From Gammaproteobacteria bacterium (GTDB lineage: Bacteria; Pseudomonadota; Gammaproteobacteria; SZUA-229), in the NCBI GenBank assembly GCA_030148865.1, contig JASBSR010000006.1:1-64000 (forward strand): 64,000 nucleotides of DNA. Direction: 5' to 3'. The notes beneath the pieces were generated by a model, which saw nothing but the letters and a program-made list of their open reading frames with translations, was not told the DNA's origin and did not search any database. Below, piece after piece: positions 51,204 through 61,366 of this stretch. Numbering within the stretch: position 1 is the stretch's first letter; the number at the start of each line of letters is the position of its first letter. Both the position numbers and the translations under genes were made by a program.

Positions 51204-52091
51204 TTAAAGAACACCAGCCTGTTGCAATGCTTCGCGCACCGGTCGGTGATATTGTTCGGCCAGTACGGCCAGCGGCAAACGGATCGCGGTGTTGATCAGG
51301 CCCATTTCTGCCAGCGCCCATTTCACCGGGATAGGATTGGCTTCCAGGAACAGGTTTTTGTGCAAACCTGTCAAAGTTCGATTGATCCGCTCGGCATTGG
51401 CGCGATCCCCTGCCAGTGCAGCAGCGCACATCTCGGCCATGGCTTTGGGCGCGACATTATTGGTCACCGAAATCACACCATGACCACCGCGCAACATAAA
51501 CTCCATACCAGTATCATCATCACCACTGAACAGATCAAACTCCGTGATGCCTGCTGCCGAGAGTTTCGACTGAATTTCCTGCAAACGGTTCAAATCCCCG
51601 GTGGCCTCTTTGACCCCGACAATATTAGGCACAGCAGCCAGTTCAACGACTGTATCAGCCAGCATGTCGCAGGCAGTTCGACCCGGCACATTGTAAAGAA
51701 TCTGTGGAATATCAATCGCTTCGGCGATGGTGCGATGGTGCAGCACCAGACCGCGCTGCGGCGGTTTGTTGTAGTAAGGCGTTACCAGCAAACAGGCATC
51801 AGCACCGCCGTCTTTGGCGCAGCGGGTGAGCTCGATGGCCTCCCAGGTGGAATTGGCGCCGGTGCCAGCGATCACCGGGATACGCCCCGCAACCAGCTCG
51901 ACCGTGCGACGCATGACTTCGCAGTGGTCGCTCATGTTCAGGGTTGCAGATTCACCCGTGGTACCCACACTGACGATCGCCGCTGTGCCATTGGCGATAT
52001 GAAATTCGACCAGCCGGGCCAGGCTTTCATAATCCACACTGCTATCGGGGTGCATCGGCGTGACCAATGCGACCATACTGCCTCGAAACAT
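51204..52091 (-). CDS. dapA: 4-hydroxy-tetrahydrodipicolinate synthase
   Basis: MFRGSMVALVTPMHPDSSVDYESL; GTTGESATL; YYNKPPQRGL; YNVPGRTACDM. Confidence 0.97.
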   Translation of the reverse strand: MFRGSMVALVTPMHPDSSVDYESLARLVEFHIANGTAAIVSVGTTGESATLNMSDHCEVMRRTVELVAGRIPVIAGTGANSTWEAIELTRCAKDGGADACLLVTPYYNKPPQRGLVLHHRTIAEAIDIPQILYNVPGRTACDMLADTVVELAAVPNIVGVKEATGDLNRLQEIQSKLSAAGITEFDLFSGDDDTGMEFMLRGGHGVISVTNNVAPKAMAEMCAAALAGDRANAERINRTLTGLHKNLFLEANPIPVKWALAEMGLINTAIRLPLAVLAEQYHRPVREALQQAGVL

Positions 52092-52307
52092 AGGTCAGAC
52101 ACTCAGGATTGGCGAGACTCGTCGGCGCGCAGCGACACTGGCTGCGTGGTGCCAAGCCCCTCGAAAAAGGTGGCGCACAGTTAAGCAATTTTCACACCTT
52201 ATTTCAATGAAAACCGCACTCTCGAAGAACTTCTGTGTAATTTCCAGCAAGCACAAAACCAGCAGCTATACTTAAGATACCATTTTTATCAACACAGATC
52301 GAACACT

Positions 52308-52676
52308 ATGAACCACAGCCAGATCAACGCCGAACGCCGTAGCTACAGCCGGGTTCCGTTTCAGGCCGAAGTCCTCATGCAAAGCGGTGACGAAGAATGG
52401 AGCTGTAATTTACTGGATATCTCACTCAAAGGCATGCTGGTCGAGCCGCCGGATAATCTCAATGTCGACACCCGCAACCCCTGCGCGGTGGCGCTGTTTC
52501 TGGGTGAAGACGCTTCGATCCACGCCCGCGTCAAAATCACCCATACCAGCAATGGCCTCTGGGGCCTGCAGTGGAAGCACATCGACATCAACAGCCTGAA
52601 ACACCTGCGCCGCCTGCTCGAGCTCAACCTCAACGACCCCAGTCTGCTCAGTCGCGAACTCGTCGACCTCGGTTGA
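52308..52676 (+). CDS. PilZ domain-containing protein
   Basis: ERRSYSRVPFQAEVLMQSGDEEWSCNLLDISLKGMLVE (RxxxR..D.S.kG PilZ signature). Confidence 0.92.
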   Translation: MNHSQINAERRSYSRVPFQAEVLMQSGDEEWSCNLLDISLKGMLVEPPDNLNVDTRNPCAVALFLGEDASIHARVKITHTSNGLWGLQWKHIDINSLKHLRRLLELNLNDPSLLSRELVDLG

Positions 52677-52798
52677 GCACCGGGCGACGACCAGCGCCCT
52701 GCACTGACATAGCCTCAACGCTGCACAACACCTTGTGCTGGTGTACCCGCATTGTTTAGACTTTAAGTTCTCTGAATCACCCGAGTCGTTTCCCCACC

Positions 52799-53323
52799 AT
52801 GGCTGATCAAATGGTAATCACTGCGCTTGGCGCAGACCGCCCCGGCATTGTTGACGAACTCAGCAAGGCACTCTACAAACAGAGTCTCAACATCGAAGAC
52901 AGTCGCATGAGCAGCCTTGGCGGCAGTTTTGCGATTTTGTTACTGGTCACAGGCAGTGCCCAGGCGATCGCTGAATTCGGCAACACGATTACGCAGATCG
53001 AGACCGAATTAAAAATGCGCTTACTCTTCAGAGTCAATCAGCCGAGCACAACCGGTACCACGCTGGTTCCCTATCTGGTCGAAGTCGTCGCGATGGATCA
53101 TCCTGGTATTGTCCACACACTCGCCAGTTTTTTTTCCCGCCGCCAGATCAATATTGTCGATCTCGAAACCGATTCATATCCAGCACCGCATACCGGCACA
53201 CCAATGTTTTCAATGTCAATGACCATCGGCGTACCTGCTGACGTCTCGATCAAAACCTTACGCGGTGAATTTATCGACTACTGCGACGAACTCAATATCG
53301 ACGCCAGCTTGACCAGCGCATAA
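52799..53323 (+). CDS. gcvR: ACT-domain protein, glycine cleavage system regulator GcvR-like
   Basis: MVITALGADRPGIVDELSKALYKQSLNIEDSRMSSLGG; second ACT VVAMDHPGIVHTLASFFSRRQINIVDLETDSYPAPHTGTPMF. Confidence 0.88.
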   Translation: MADQMVITALGADRPGIVDELSKALYKQSLNIEDSRMSSLGGSFAILLLVTGSAQAIAEFGNTITQIETELKMRLLFRVNQPSTTGTTLVPYLVEVVAMDHPGIVHTLASFFSRRQINIVDLETDSYPAPHTGTPMFSMSMTIGVPADVSIKTLRGEFIDYCDELNIDASLTSA

Positions 53324-53346
53324 CACTTTAAACAGACATTAAATCC

Positions 53347-53814
53347 ATGAACAACATCGGTAAAAAAATCAAAAATTTCAAACTGCCCGCCACCAGTGAC
53401 AAAACCATCAGCCTGAGCGAACTCAGGGGCAAAAACATTGTGCTGTATTTTTACCCAAAAGACAGCACCCCCGGCTGCACCACCGAAGGTCAGGATTTTC
53501 GCGATGCGAAAGCCAAATTTAGTCGGCAGAACACGGTTATCCTCGGCGTGTCACGCGACAGCATAAAATCGCATGAAAATTTTAAGGCTAAACAAAAATT
53601 TAATTTCGATTTATTGTCCGATGCCGATGAGCAACTGTGCAAAGACTTCGATGTCATCAAAATAAAAAACATGTACGGCAAACAGGTGATGGGTATTGAG
53701 CGCAGTACATTTTTGATCGACACTAAAGGTGTGCTCAGGCAGGAATGGCGCAAGGTCAAAGTCAAAGATCACGTCGCCGAGGTGCTGGACGCTGTCAAAA
53801 TGCTCAACCGGTAA
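53347..53814 (+). CDS. bcp: Thioredoxin-dependent thiol peroxidase (Bcp-type peroxiredoxin)
   Basis: NIVLYFYPKDSTPGCTTEGQDFRD. Confidence 0.95.
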   Translation: MNNIGKKIKNFKLPATSDKTISLSELRGKNIVLYFYPKDSTPGCTTEGQDFRDAKAKFSRQNTVILGVSRDSIKSHENFKAKQKFNFDLLSDADEQLCKDFDVIKIKNMYGKQVMGIERSTFLIDTKGVLRQEWRKVKVKDHVAEVLDAVKMLNR

Positions 53815-53872
53815 TTCAATCACCTGAACTGATTCAGGCCTGATTCGTTAATACCCACATGGAAGCGATGCT

Positions 53873-54892
53873 ATGAAGCGTATCATTATGTGTGCCGACG
53901 GCACCTGGAACCGACCCGAGGAAGATCTCAGTAAAGATTTTCCGACCAATGTATTAAAAATCGCACGCGCGATTTCGCCAATGGCCCGCGACAGTGTGCC
54001 ACAGGTGGTGTTTTATGACTGGGGCCTGGGCTCCTATCACGACAACGTCACGGGCGGCGCGTTTGGTGCTGGTATTGATAAAAATATCGCCGATCATTAC
54101 CGGTTTATCGTACAAAACTACCACGCTGGCGACGAGTTGTATTTTTTCGGGTTTAGTCGCGGTGCTTACACCGTGCGCAGTCTCGCCGGTTTAATGAACA
54201 ACTGCGGAATCCTCAAACGTGAATACGCCAGCCGGATTCAGCAGGCTTATGATGTTTACAAAAACCCCGAGAGACACCCCGATGACGCGTTTTCTGTCGC
54301 CTTTCGTAAAAAATATGCGGGTGGTGAAAAACGCCAAATTCACTTTATTGGAGTCTGGGATACCGTCGGCGCGCTCGGCATTCCGCTACGCATGCTCGGC
54401 TTTCTCAACGAAAAACATGTGTTCTATGATACCAAGATCGGCCCCAATATCAGCATCGCGCGACACGCGCTCTCGATTGATGAATTGCGTAAAGATTTTG
54501 CAGCCACGATCTGGAAACCACGCAGCGGCATGGATTTGCAGCAGGTCTGGTTTCCCGGGGTACACGCCGATATCGGTGGCGGTTATCCACCGGGACCCGA
54601 GGGCGAATCGCTGTCGGATATTGCATTGCAGTGGATGATACAACAGGCGCAAACCGCCGGGCTGGAATTCGAATCGCATTTAATTCGGGCAATGAAACCC
54701 GTGGTGACGGCTGAAAAACACAACGAGTACAGCGGCTTTTTCAAACTCATGGGCAGCAAAGAACGCACCATTTTAAAAAGCACCGATCTGCACATCAGTG
54801 CGCAACAACGCTATCAGACTAATTCAAAATATCGACCGGAAAATCTTGAAAAATTTGTTGATAAATACGGCTGGGTCAATCTGGTCGAATAA
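53873..54892 (+). CDS. DUF2235 domain-containing alpha/beta hydrolase-like protein
   Basis: IIMCADGTWNRPEE; YFFGFSRGAYTVRSLAGLMNNCGIL; PGVHADIGGGYP. Confidence 0.9.
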   Translation: MKRIIMCADGTWNRPEEDLSKDFPTNVLKIARAISPMARDSVPQVVFYDWGLGSYHDNVTGGAFGAGIDKNIADHYRFIVQNYHAGDELYFFGFSRGAYTVRSLAGLMNNCGILKREYASRIQQAYDVYKNPERHPDDAFSVAFRKKYAGGEKRQIHFIGVWDTVGALGIPLRMLGFLNEKHVFYDTKIGPNISIARHALSIDELRKDFAATIWKPRSGMDLQQVWFPGVHADIGGGYPPGPEGESLSDIALQWMIQQAQTAGLEFESHLIRAMKPVVTAEKHNEYSGFFKLMGSKERTILKSTDLHISAQQRYQTNSKYRPENLEKFVDKYGWVNLVE

Positions 54893-54919
54893 AACCGCTG
54901 CACCGCAACATGGCTTCGT

Positions 54920-55519
54920 ATGGAATATATAGCCGCCGCCTTTGTCTTCGGCCTGGCTGGCGGGCTCAATCCCGGTGTGCTCAGTATTTTTGTGCTGCAC
55001 CAGATCCTCAAGCACGGTAACCGTGCCGGCCTGCTCGCCAGCTTTGCACCCTTTGTCTCCGACGGGCCGATTATTCTCGCCGTGTTACTGCTGCTCTCCA
55101 GCACGCAACATCTCGACACTGTGCTCATGCTGCTCTCTGTCGCTGGTGCGACTTATCTGTTTTATCTCGCGCTCAGTCTCTGGCGCGGTGTCGATGTCGA
55201 TGCCCCGGACACACGATCAACACCAGCCTCATTTTTAACTGCGGTGAAAGTGAATCTCTTGAATCCAGCGCCATATATGTTCTGGGCGACTGTCGGCAGC
55301 GCCTATCTGTTGCGCGGCAATACCCTGCAGGCCGCCAGCTTTGTGGTGGTGATGCTGGCCACTCTGGCGCTCAGCAAATTCGCGCTGGCAAAGTCTATCG
55401 CCATGCTCGGTGCGCGCTTCAACCCCCGTATTCAGGCCAGTATCCTCAAAATACTCTCCCTGCTATTACTGGTATTTGCACTGCGCCTGCTGTTTCAGGC
55501 CTGGAAGATGGCCGCCTAA
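54920..55519 (+). CDS. LysE family translocator
   Basis: FGLAGGLNPGVLSIFVLHQILKHGNRAGLLASFAPFVSDGPIILAVLLLL; VNLLNPAPYMFW. Confidence 0.88.
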   Translation: MEYIAAAFVFGLAGGLNPGVLSIFVLHQILKHGNRAGLLASFAPFVSDGPIILAVLLLLSSTQHLDTVLMLLSVAGATYLFYLALSLWRGVDVDAPDTRSTPASFLTAVKVNLLNPAPYMFWATVGSAYLLRGNTLQAASFVVVMLATLALSKFALAKSIAMLGARFNPRIQASILKILSLLLLVFALRLLFQAWKMAA

Positions 55520-55601
55520 AGCCACCGTGGCGGGGCTTTCCTCCACCGCAACAGCGAATCCACACTAGCGCGCAACAAACCAGACATATCCCCAAATGTA
55601 T

Positions 55602-55620
55602 ATGAGAATCGTTTGCATTT
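55602..55620 (+). promoter_or_regulatory. Putative Fur-box-like operator upstream of the porin
   Basis: ATGAGAATCGTTTGCATTT; 10/14 to the 7-1-7 TGATAATnATTATCA pattern by eye, near TTGCAT/TACAAT promoter-like elements. Confidence 0.45.
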
Positions 55621-55688
55621 AGATTTGCATTATGTACAATGCACCCATCAATCACTAACTACTAATGACTACCCCGGAGAGATACATC

Positions 55689-56801
55689 ATGTTACGCACC
55701 GCTCTATCGGCTGCCATCCTCGGCAGCCTCACTGCTATCCCGACTGCTACACTGGCAGCAGTCTCCGATGCTGAATTCAAGGCGCTGCAGGAGCAGCTCA
55801 ATACGCTCGCAGATCAGGTCGATAACAACAGCCGTTCAGCCAGCAATACCCAGGTCGGCGGTTACGGTGAAATGCACTATAACAATGTCGAAACCAGCAC
55901 CGGTCGTAACAAACAAATCGATTTTGAGCGTTTTATATTGTTCGTCGACCACCAGTTCAGCGACAGCATCCGCTTCATCTCTGAGACTGAAATTGAGCAT
56001 TCCATCGCCGGCGAAGGTCAGAACGGTGAAATCGAGATCGAACAGGCCTATATCCAGATGGATTTGAATGACAGCACCCAGCTCAACGCCGGTCTGTTCA
56101 TGCTTCCGGTGGGTATCATCAACGAATCACACGAACCGAACATTTTTTATGGTGTCGAGCGTAACCCGGTCGAGCAATACATTGTTCCTGCCACCTGGTG
56201 GGAAGGCGGCACCATGTTGTCAGGAAACTTTGCCAGCGGTATCAGCTACGATCTGGCAGTGCATAGTGGCCTCGCTGTTGACCCAGCCCAGGTCAACATT
56301 CGCGGTGGACGCCAAAAAGTCTCCGAAGCCAAAGCTAACAACTGGGCGATGACCGGCCGCGTGCGTTACACCGGTATTGCAGGGCTGGAGCTATCGGGTA
56401 CCTTGCAATTACAGGACGACATCACCCAGAACAGCAGCGACAATGTTGGAGGTGCCACACTGCTCGAAACCCATGTAGTCTGGAACAGCGGCCCAACCAC
56501 CGTCAAAGCACTGTACGCACGCTGGAATATCGACGGTAGTGCTGCCAAAGCTCTGAGTAAAGATGTTCAGGACGGCGGCTATGTCGAAGCCGCATACAAA
56601 CTCAATGCAAACCACGGCGTCTTTGCCCGCCACAATGTGTGGGACAACGGTGGCGCTGGTAATACCAAAAAAACCCAGAGCAACATCGGCTATAGCTACT
56701 GGCCGCACGAAGATGTCGTCTTCAAAGCCGACTACCAGACACAAGAAAGTAACAATGTTAAATATAATGGATTCAATCTTGGTGTTGGCTACCAGTTTTA
56801 G
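55689..56801 (+). CDS. Porin-like outer membrane protein
   Basis: Signal peptide; coiled coil SDAEFKALQEQLNTLADQV; GGYGEMHYNN beta-barrel; C-terminal FNLGVGYQF. Confidence 0.88.
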   Translation: MLRTALSAAILGSLTAIPTATLAAVSDAEFKALQEQLNTLADQVDNNSRSASNTQVGGYGEMHYNNVETSTGRNKQIDFERFILFVDHQFSDSIRFISETEIEHSIAGEGQNGEIEIEQAYIQMDLNDSTQLNAGLFMLPVGIINESHEPNIFYGVERNPVEQYIVPATWWEGGTMLSGNFASGISYDLAVHSGLAVDPAQVNIRGGRQKVSEAKANNWAMTGRVRYTGIAGLELSGTLQLQDDITQNSSDNVGGATLLETHVVWNSGPTTVKALYARWNIDGSAAKALSKDVQDGGYVEAAYKLNANHGVFARHNVWDNGGAGNTKKTQSNIGYSYWPHEDVVFKADYQTQESNNVKYNGFNLGVGYQF

Positions 56802-56834
56802 AAAAACTCCTGCTGATCTAGCATCAGTATTTAT

Positions 56835-56860
56835 GCGGGGCACTACGCCCCGCTTTTTTT
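56835..56860 (+). terminator. Rho-independent terminator after the porin
   Basis: GCGGGGC-ACTAC-GCCCCGC followed by TTTTTTT. Confidence 0.92.
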
Positions 56861-56887
56861 GTTGCTGAAATGCTAGTATTGCCCGCC

Positions 56888-57415
56888 ATGAATAATCGTT
56901 TTTACCTGTTTCTGCTCTGCTGCCTGTTGCCCGCCGGCAATCTCATAGCTGGAGGTGTTTATCAGGAACCCGATGCCTTCATTCAGGAAAGCTTTCCGGG
57001 AGCCAAACCCGAGGCCAAAATATTCTGGCCCAGCGCCGAACTGAAACAGAAAATAGAGCGCGTTCTTGGTCACGCCTACCAGAGCTTACGCATACGCTAC
57101 TGGCAGACTGGGCAACGCACTGCCTGGATCCTCGAAGAAATCGGCAAGGACAAGCCCATCACCACCGGCGTGCTGATCAATCAGCATAAAATTGAAAAAA
57201 TTCGTGTGCTGGTATTTCGCGAAAGCCGCGGCTGGGAAGTCCGCCACGGATTTTTCACCGAACAGTTCGATAACGCGACACTGGATAAAGACCTACAGCT
57301 TGACAGACACATCGACAATATTTCGGGCGCGACACTGTCAGTGAATGCCCTGGAAAAAATCGCCCGCCTCGCCCTGCTTCTGGAACAACAGGTGACTGCA
57401 GATGACCAACCGTAA
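56888..57415 (+). CDS. Exported FMN-binding (FMN_bind) domain protein
   Basis: Signal peptide MNNRFYLFLLCCLLPAGNLIAGG; DNISGATLSVNAL flavinylation motif. Confidence 0.87.
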   Translation: MNNRFYLFLLCCLLPAGNLIAGGVYQEPDAFIQESFPGAKPEAKIFWPSAELKQKIERVLGHAYQSLRIRYWQTGQRTAWILEEIGKDKPITTGVLINQHKIEKIRVLVFRESRGWEVRHGFFTEQFDNATLDKDLQLDRHIDNISGATLSVNALEKIARLALLLEQQVTADDQP

Positions 57416-58181
57416 GCCAAAACGCATGACTGCTTTTCTCTGGCACCGCCGTGTCGGACTGCTGGCGATAGCACTGGTCATCACCCTCGCCATCACCGGC
57501 ATCATGCTCAATCACACCGAAGACTTTAAACTGGATAAAACTTTTGTTGATTCAGCACTGGTCCTCGACTGGTACGGGCTGGAACCGGAAGGTGAACCTG
57601 TGAGTTTTTCTGTGCCTGGCCACTGGATCAGCCAGTGGCAGAAAGAAATATTTTTTGATGATCGCATCATCACCAGTAACGACCAGACACTGCATGGTGC
57701 GATTCACAGCCACGAATTTATTGTGCTCGCCTTCGATCACGAACTGTTGTTACTCACCAACAAAGGTGAACTGGTGGAACGCATTCCTACCAGCATCAGT
57801 TTTAAAAAAACCGTGCGCCTGGGGGTCAAATACCAGCGTCCGGTAATCGAGACTGAAGATGCCATACATTATATCGCCGACGAACATATCATTGACTGGG
57901 ATGTGGTCAGCGACGATGACATCGTCTGGTCAAACCCCGTCGCTATACAGAATGGCCAGCGCGAAGCTCTGTTGCGTGCTTTTCGCGGAAATGGTTTGAA
58001 TCTGGAACGTGTGATTCTGGACCTGCACAGCGGCAGAATCTTCGGCCACTACGGTATTTATCTAATGGACGCTGCCGCCATCGCCCTGCTCTGGTTATCA
58101 CTCAGCGGTTTGTGGGTATGGTGGAGCCGCCGACAAAAACAGAAAACCAAAAAACACTATCGTAAACACCATCGCAGCTAA
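57402..58181 (+). CDS. PepSY-associated TM helix domain protein
   Basis: FLWHRRVGLLAIALVITLAITGIMLNHTEDFKL; C-terminal IALLWLSLSGLWVWWSRRQKQK; overlaps the FMN_bind gene. Confidence 0.83.
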   Translation: MTNRKPKRMTAFLWHRRVGLLAIALVITLAITGIMLNHTEDFKLDKTFVDSALVLDWYGLEPEGEPVSFSVPGHWISQWQKEIFFDDRIITSNDQTLHGAIHSHEFIVLAFDHELLLLTNKGELVERIPTSISFKKTVRLGVKYQRPVIETEDAIHYIADEHIIDWDVVSDDDIVWSNPVAIQNGQREALLRAFRGNGLNLERVILDLHSGRIFGHYGIYLMDAAAIALLWLSLSGLWVWWSRRQKQKTKKHYRKHHRS

Positions 58182-58344
58182 CATTAGCTCTCACAAAACA
58201 GCGACCCCACAGCCATGTGAGCAACTGACAGGGAATACAATCTTCACAATCACCAGGCGGTGTTGGCTGAAGCAAACCCACAGAATGCGTTGCTTCACGA
58301 GGCATTAGTCCACTGCGTTCGTTAGACCCCTGCCTCTTTGCCTG

Positions 58345-59313
58345 TCAGCCAACCAAAAGAACCTTTCCGGGGCAGTGTGTTTCATACACGGTATGGATTG
58401 CTTCTTGAATCCGAGACAGGCTGAAGCTATCGATCACAGGCAGCAGCTCGGGGTGATCTGAAAGTATTTCCCAGAGCTCCTGTTGCGCTGTTCCCAATTG
58501 CTCTTGTGTTGTGTTGTTCAGCCAGCCATCTATACCAAACCCTTGCCATATCATGTTCTTATAGAGAAGGCGCGAAGCTTTGAGAGTGATATCGCCGTCG
58601 TCGAGGATGCCGTAGGAAATTAAACGCCCTCTCGGTTCCAGAGCATCTATCAAAGCCAGGGAAGTTGGTCCTCCAACGGCATCAAGAATAGCGTAAAAAA
58701 GCCCATTCTTGACAACATCCTGCAATACCCCGTCTACAGTCGTTCCCTGGGCAATCATTTGACTGTTGTCACCGTCCAGTATCGAGTAGCCCGACCCTTC
58801 ACGTACGAGCAACGTTGCCTTCAACCCCTTGCGCTGGGCCAGCCTGGCCAGGATGCGCGCAACCACTGAGCGCCCGGCAGTAATCAGAATGCGAGAGGAC
58901 TTGGGTAGATCGCACTCGGCAAGCAGTCCCCAAGCAGTGAGGGGATTTAGTGCAAACTGACTCGCAATTGTGTCAGGTATTCCTGACGGTACAGGGTAGA
59001 CACGTGATGTTGCGGCGACCGCGAACTCTGCCCATGCTCCTGGGCTACGGAATGCAACACGCACTCCCGGTTTGAGGCTGGTCACCTCAGTGCCACAAGC
59101 GACAATAGTTCCAACCCCTTCAAGTCCGGCTATTTGCGGGAACACGGGTTTTATTCTGTAGCGCCCGCCAATGAAGAGAAAGTCGGCAGGCTGAATTGGC
59201 CTTGCAGCGACTTGAATTAAAACCTGGTCTTGATTGGCGATAGGGGAAGAAATATCACGCACGACGAGAACATCCTCGGGTCGCCCTGACTGCTCGAAAA
59301 TTACAGCTTGCAT
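58345..59313 (-). CDS. Zinc-type/MDR alcohol dehydrogenase or quinone oxidoreductase family protein
   Basis: MQAVIFEQSGRPEDVLVVRDISSPIANQDQVLIQVAARPIQPADFLFIGGRY; AGLEGVGTIVACG. Confidence 0.87.
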   Translation of the reverse strand: MQAVIFEQSGRPEDVLVVRDISSPIANQDQVLIQVAARPIQPADFLFIGGRYRIKPVFPQIAGLEGVGTIVACGTEVTSLKPGVRVAFRSPGAWAEFAVAATSRVYPVPSGIPDTIASQFALNPLTAWGLLAECDLPKSSRILITAGRSVVARILARLAQRKGLKATLLVREGSGYSILDGDNSQMIAQGTTVDGVLQDVVKNGLFYAILDAVGGPTSLALIDALEPRGRLISYGILDDGDITLKASRLLYKNMIWQGFGIDGWLNNTTQEQLGTAQQELWEILSDHPELLPVIDSFSLSRIQEAIHTVYETHCPGKVLLVG

Positions 59314-59405
59314 AGATGCAGACTCCTGAATTGTAGTAATCACCATCCGATCGTACAGATCGGATATCGGGTTCTGTTACCGGCTACCATTGGGGATCGA
59401 CCAGT

Positions 59406-59610
59406 AAAAAATGCCGTGAACCACAACGAGCGAAGGATGGTATACCGCGGTGACCCTGGATTCTCCTTCGCCAAAAGCGCTCGACAGGCTGGGGCGGTGT
59501 CATCCGGCCTCACACAAAAGGCCCGGCAACCTGCAACAGGATTTTTATAACCGTTATAATGCCGGTGTATATCATGTCGCATACCTCATAATCTCAGATC
59601 AGGTGTGAAC
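59406..59610. repeat. ~200-bp dispersed repeat, copy B (inverse of 27535-27734)
   Basis: Near-identical over its length to the reverse complement of copy A. Confidence 0.9.
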
Positions 59611-59899
59611 TACTACACCTGAATGGCTAACCTGATGATATGAGGCTTGTACATTCTCATATCTTTTGCAATACACCACCCCACCATACTCCCTATTATG
59701 AGAATATTGGGGAAAAGAGGACTTGCATAAGGAGATACCAAGGTCAAACGAATCGTTAACTGGTTTTTTTAATTGCCCCCTTCGACCCAGCCGAGGAAGC
59801 CGCAACCAATGGGGCGTTTTCCACTACAGCTGTCTGAGCGTAATGGCACTTACTTAAGCACAGAGCGGCGGTATCGTTGGGGTGGGGTACGAGTCAAGG

Positions 59900-61134
59900 A
59901 CATAGGTTACACTTTTATCGTGATATAGGGCACCGAGCGCCCTTTGATATCCCGCTCATTAAAATGTCCAATAGTTACCGGGCCAAAATACACTTGCCAA
60001 TGGCCGTCATCTATCTCTTCGAGTCCAACATTCTCATCTTTTAGTAAGTGTGACACGTATACCCTCTTGTTACGCCAGTACACCGCGCCGTTGGTACTGA
60101 CCTTGCGCACTTCATAGTAACCGGGATACACCATCTCCGGTAAACGCTCTGGATACAGTCGTAATGACGCACTGTATTGCGATGCAGGGGTGTGTTGATC
60201 GAGCGCTTCGTGCGGCCGTTCTTCATTGTATTCATGACAAAATGCATCAAAGCGTTGCTGTTGACCACGCATGCTACGTGACGGTGGACGGGTGGCTACT
60301 TGTTTTAATGTTCGGTGCATGCGTTCATGCCGTCCATTCTGCTGCGGTTTACCCGGCTCGATACGTTCGAGCATGATGCCCAATTTGACCCACCGTAACG
60401 ACAGTTGTGACAGACCACCGCGCGCGGTACTGGCGAACGGCACGCCATTATCTGATCGAATACGCCCTGGCATCCCGTATTCTCGAAATACATGGATAAA
60501 AGCTGCCCTGGTCTCTTTGAGACGAGGCCCCTTGAGTGCGTCACACGCGTACAAGTAGCGACTCTGATGATCCATCACGGTGAGTGGATAACACCACTGG
60601 CCGTCACCTAATTTGAACTGGTCTTTGTAATCGACACTCCATAGCTCATTAATCTGATGCACCGGGGCAAACGGTTGCGGACAGGGTGATACGCGGCGCT
60701 TGCGCCGACGTGATTGAACCAGACCAGCACGGTTGAGGATATTATAAATTGTGCTTTTTGATGAGATCACTTCGTTGGGGTAACGCTGCGCCGGCAATGC
60801 CTGCAGCTTCTTCGCGCCAGGCGTCGTTTGATATTGCTGGCGTAGCTCGATAATGCGCTGCACCATGCGGTAGGGGGTTTGCGTGTGGCTATGCGCCGGG
60901 CGGCGACTGCGCTCATTCAAACCGTCCAACCCAGACTGCTCAAACCGCTCGATCCATTTATACCCGGTCTTGCGGCTGATGCCGTACTGCGTACATAAGT
61001 CCGTAAAACTGGATAACTGACGCAGATAATCTGCGATGAACAAAATCTTTTGCTCCACAGGTCTCACCTCTTTCCAGGGCATAGGCACCTCCTTATCTCG
61101 GTGCCTACAGATTACGAAAATCTGTTACCTATGT
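59900..61134. mobile_element. IS481-family insertion sequence
   Basis: Terminal ACATAGGTTACA (59900-59911) and TGTTACCTATGT (61123-61134) inverted ends around the transposase. Confidence 0.85.
59907..61088 (-). CDS. IS481 family transposase (intact ORF)
   Basis: N-terminal HTH (LCTQYGISRKTGYKWIERFEQSGLDGL), rve DDE core NELWSVDYKDQFKLGDGQ..PLTVMDHQSRYLYA..RSDNGVPFAS..GKPQQNGRHERMHRTLK. Confidence 0.94.
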   Translation of the reverse strand: MPMPWKEVRPVEQKILFIADYLRQLSSFTDLCTQYGISRKTGYKWIERFEQSGLDGLNERSRRPAHSHTQTPYRMVQRIIELRQQYQTTPGAKKLQALPAQRYPNEVISSKSTIYNILNRAGLVQSRRRKRRVSPCPQPFAPVHQINELWSVDYKDQFKLGDGQWCYPLTVMDHQSRYLYACDALKGPRLKETRAAFIHVFREYGMPGRIRSDNGVPFASTARGGLSQLSLRWVKLGIMLERIEPGKPQQNGRHERMHRTLKQVATRPPSRSMRGQQQRFDAFCHEYNEERPHEALDQHTPASQYSASLRLYPERLPEMVYPGYYEVRKVSTNGAVYWRNKRVYVSHLLKDENVGLEEIDDGHWQVYFGPVTIGHFNERDIKGRSVPYITIKV

Positions 61135-61366
61135 ATATAACCCGTACCCCGACCTTTCTTTTGGTGTCTTTTCTTTGGCCACACAAAAAAAGACACTCGC
61201 CAGCAAGGCGAAATGAAATGCAACAGTGTACTCCAGAAGATCCAGTAAACACTAAGCTCTCTCTTACATATTGATGTTGAGTTGCGCGTGGCTAACCCAA
61301 CCCATACACTGGTCACATAAAAAAACACTTCTAGTGCTACGAACAGTAAACGTTTTTACTCTGCTG

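Noticed and set aside
51222-52184. 320-aa plus-strand ORF
   Set aside because: Antisense to dapA, which has all family motifs
53873-54892. Type VI secretion effector (DUF2235/Tle1-like)
   Set aside because: No vgrG, immunity-like or T6SS gene nearby; DUF2235 proteins are also common as stand-alone genes
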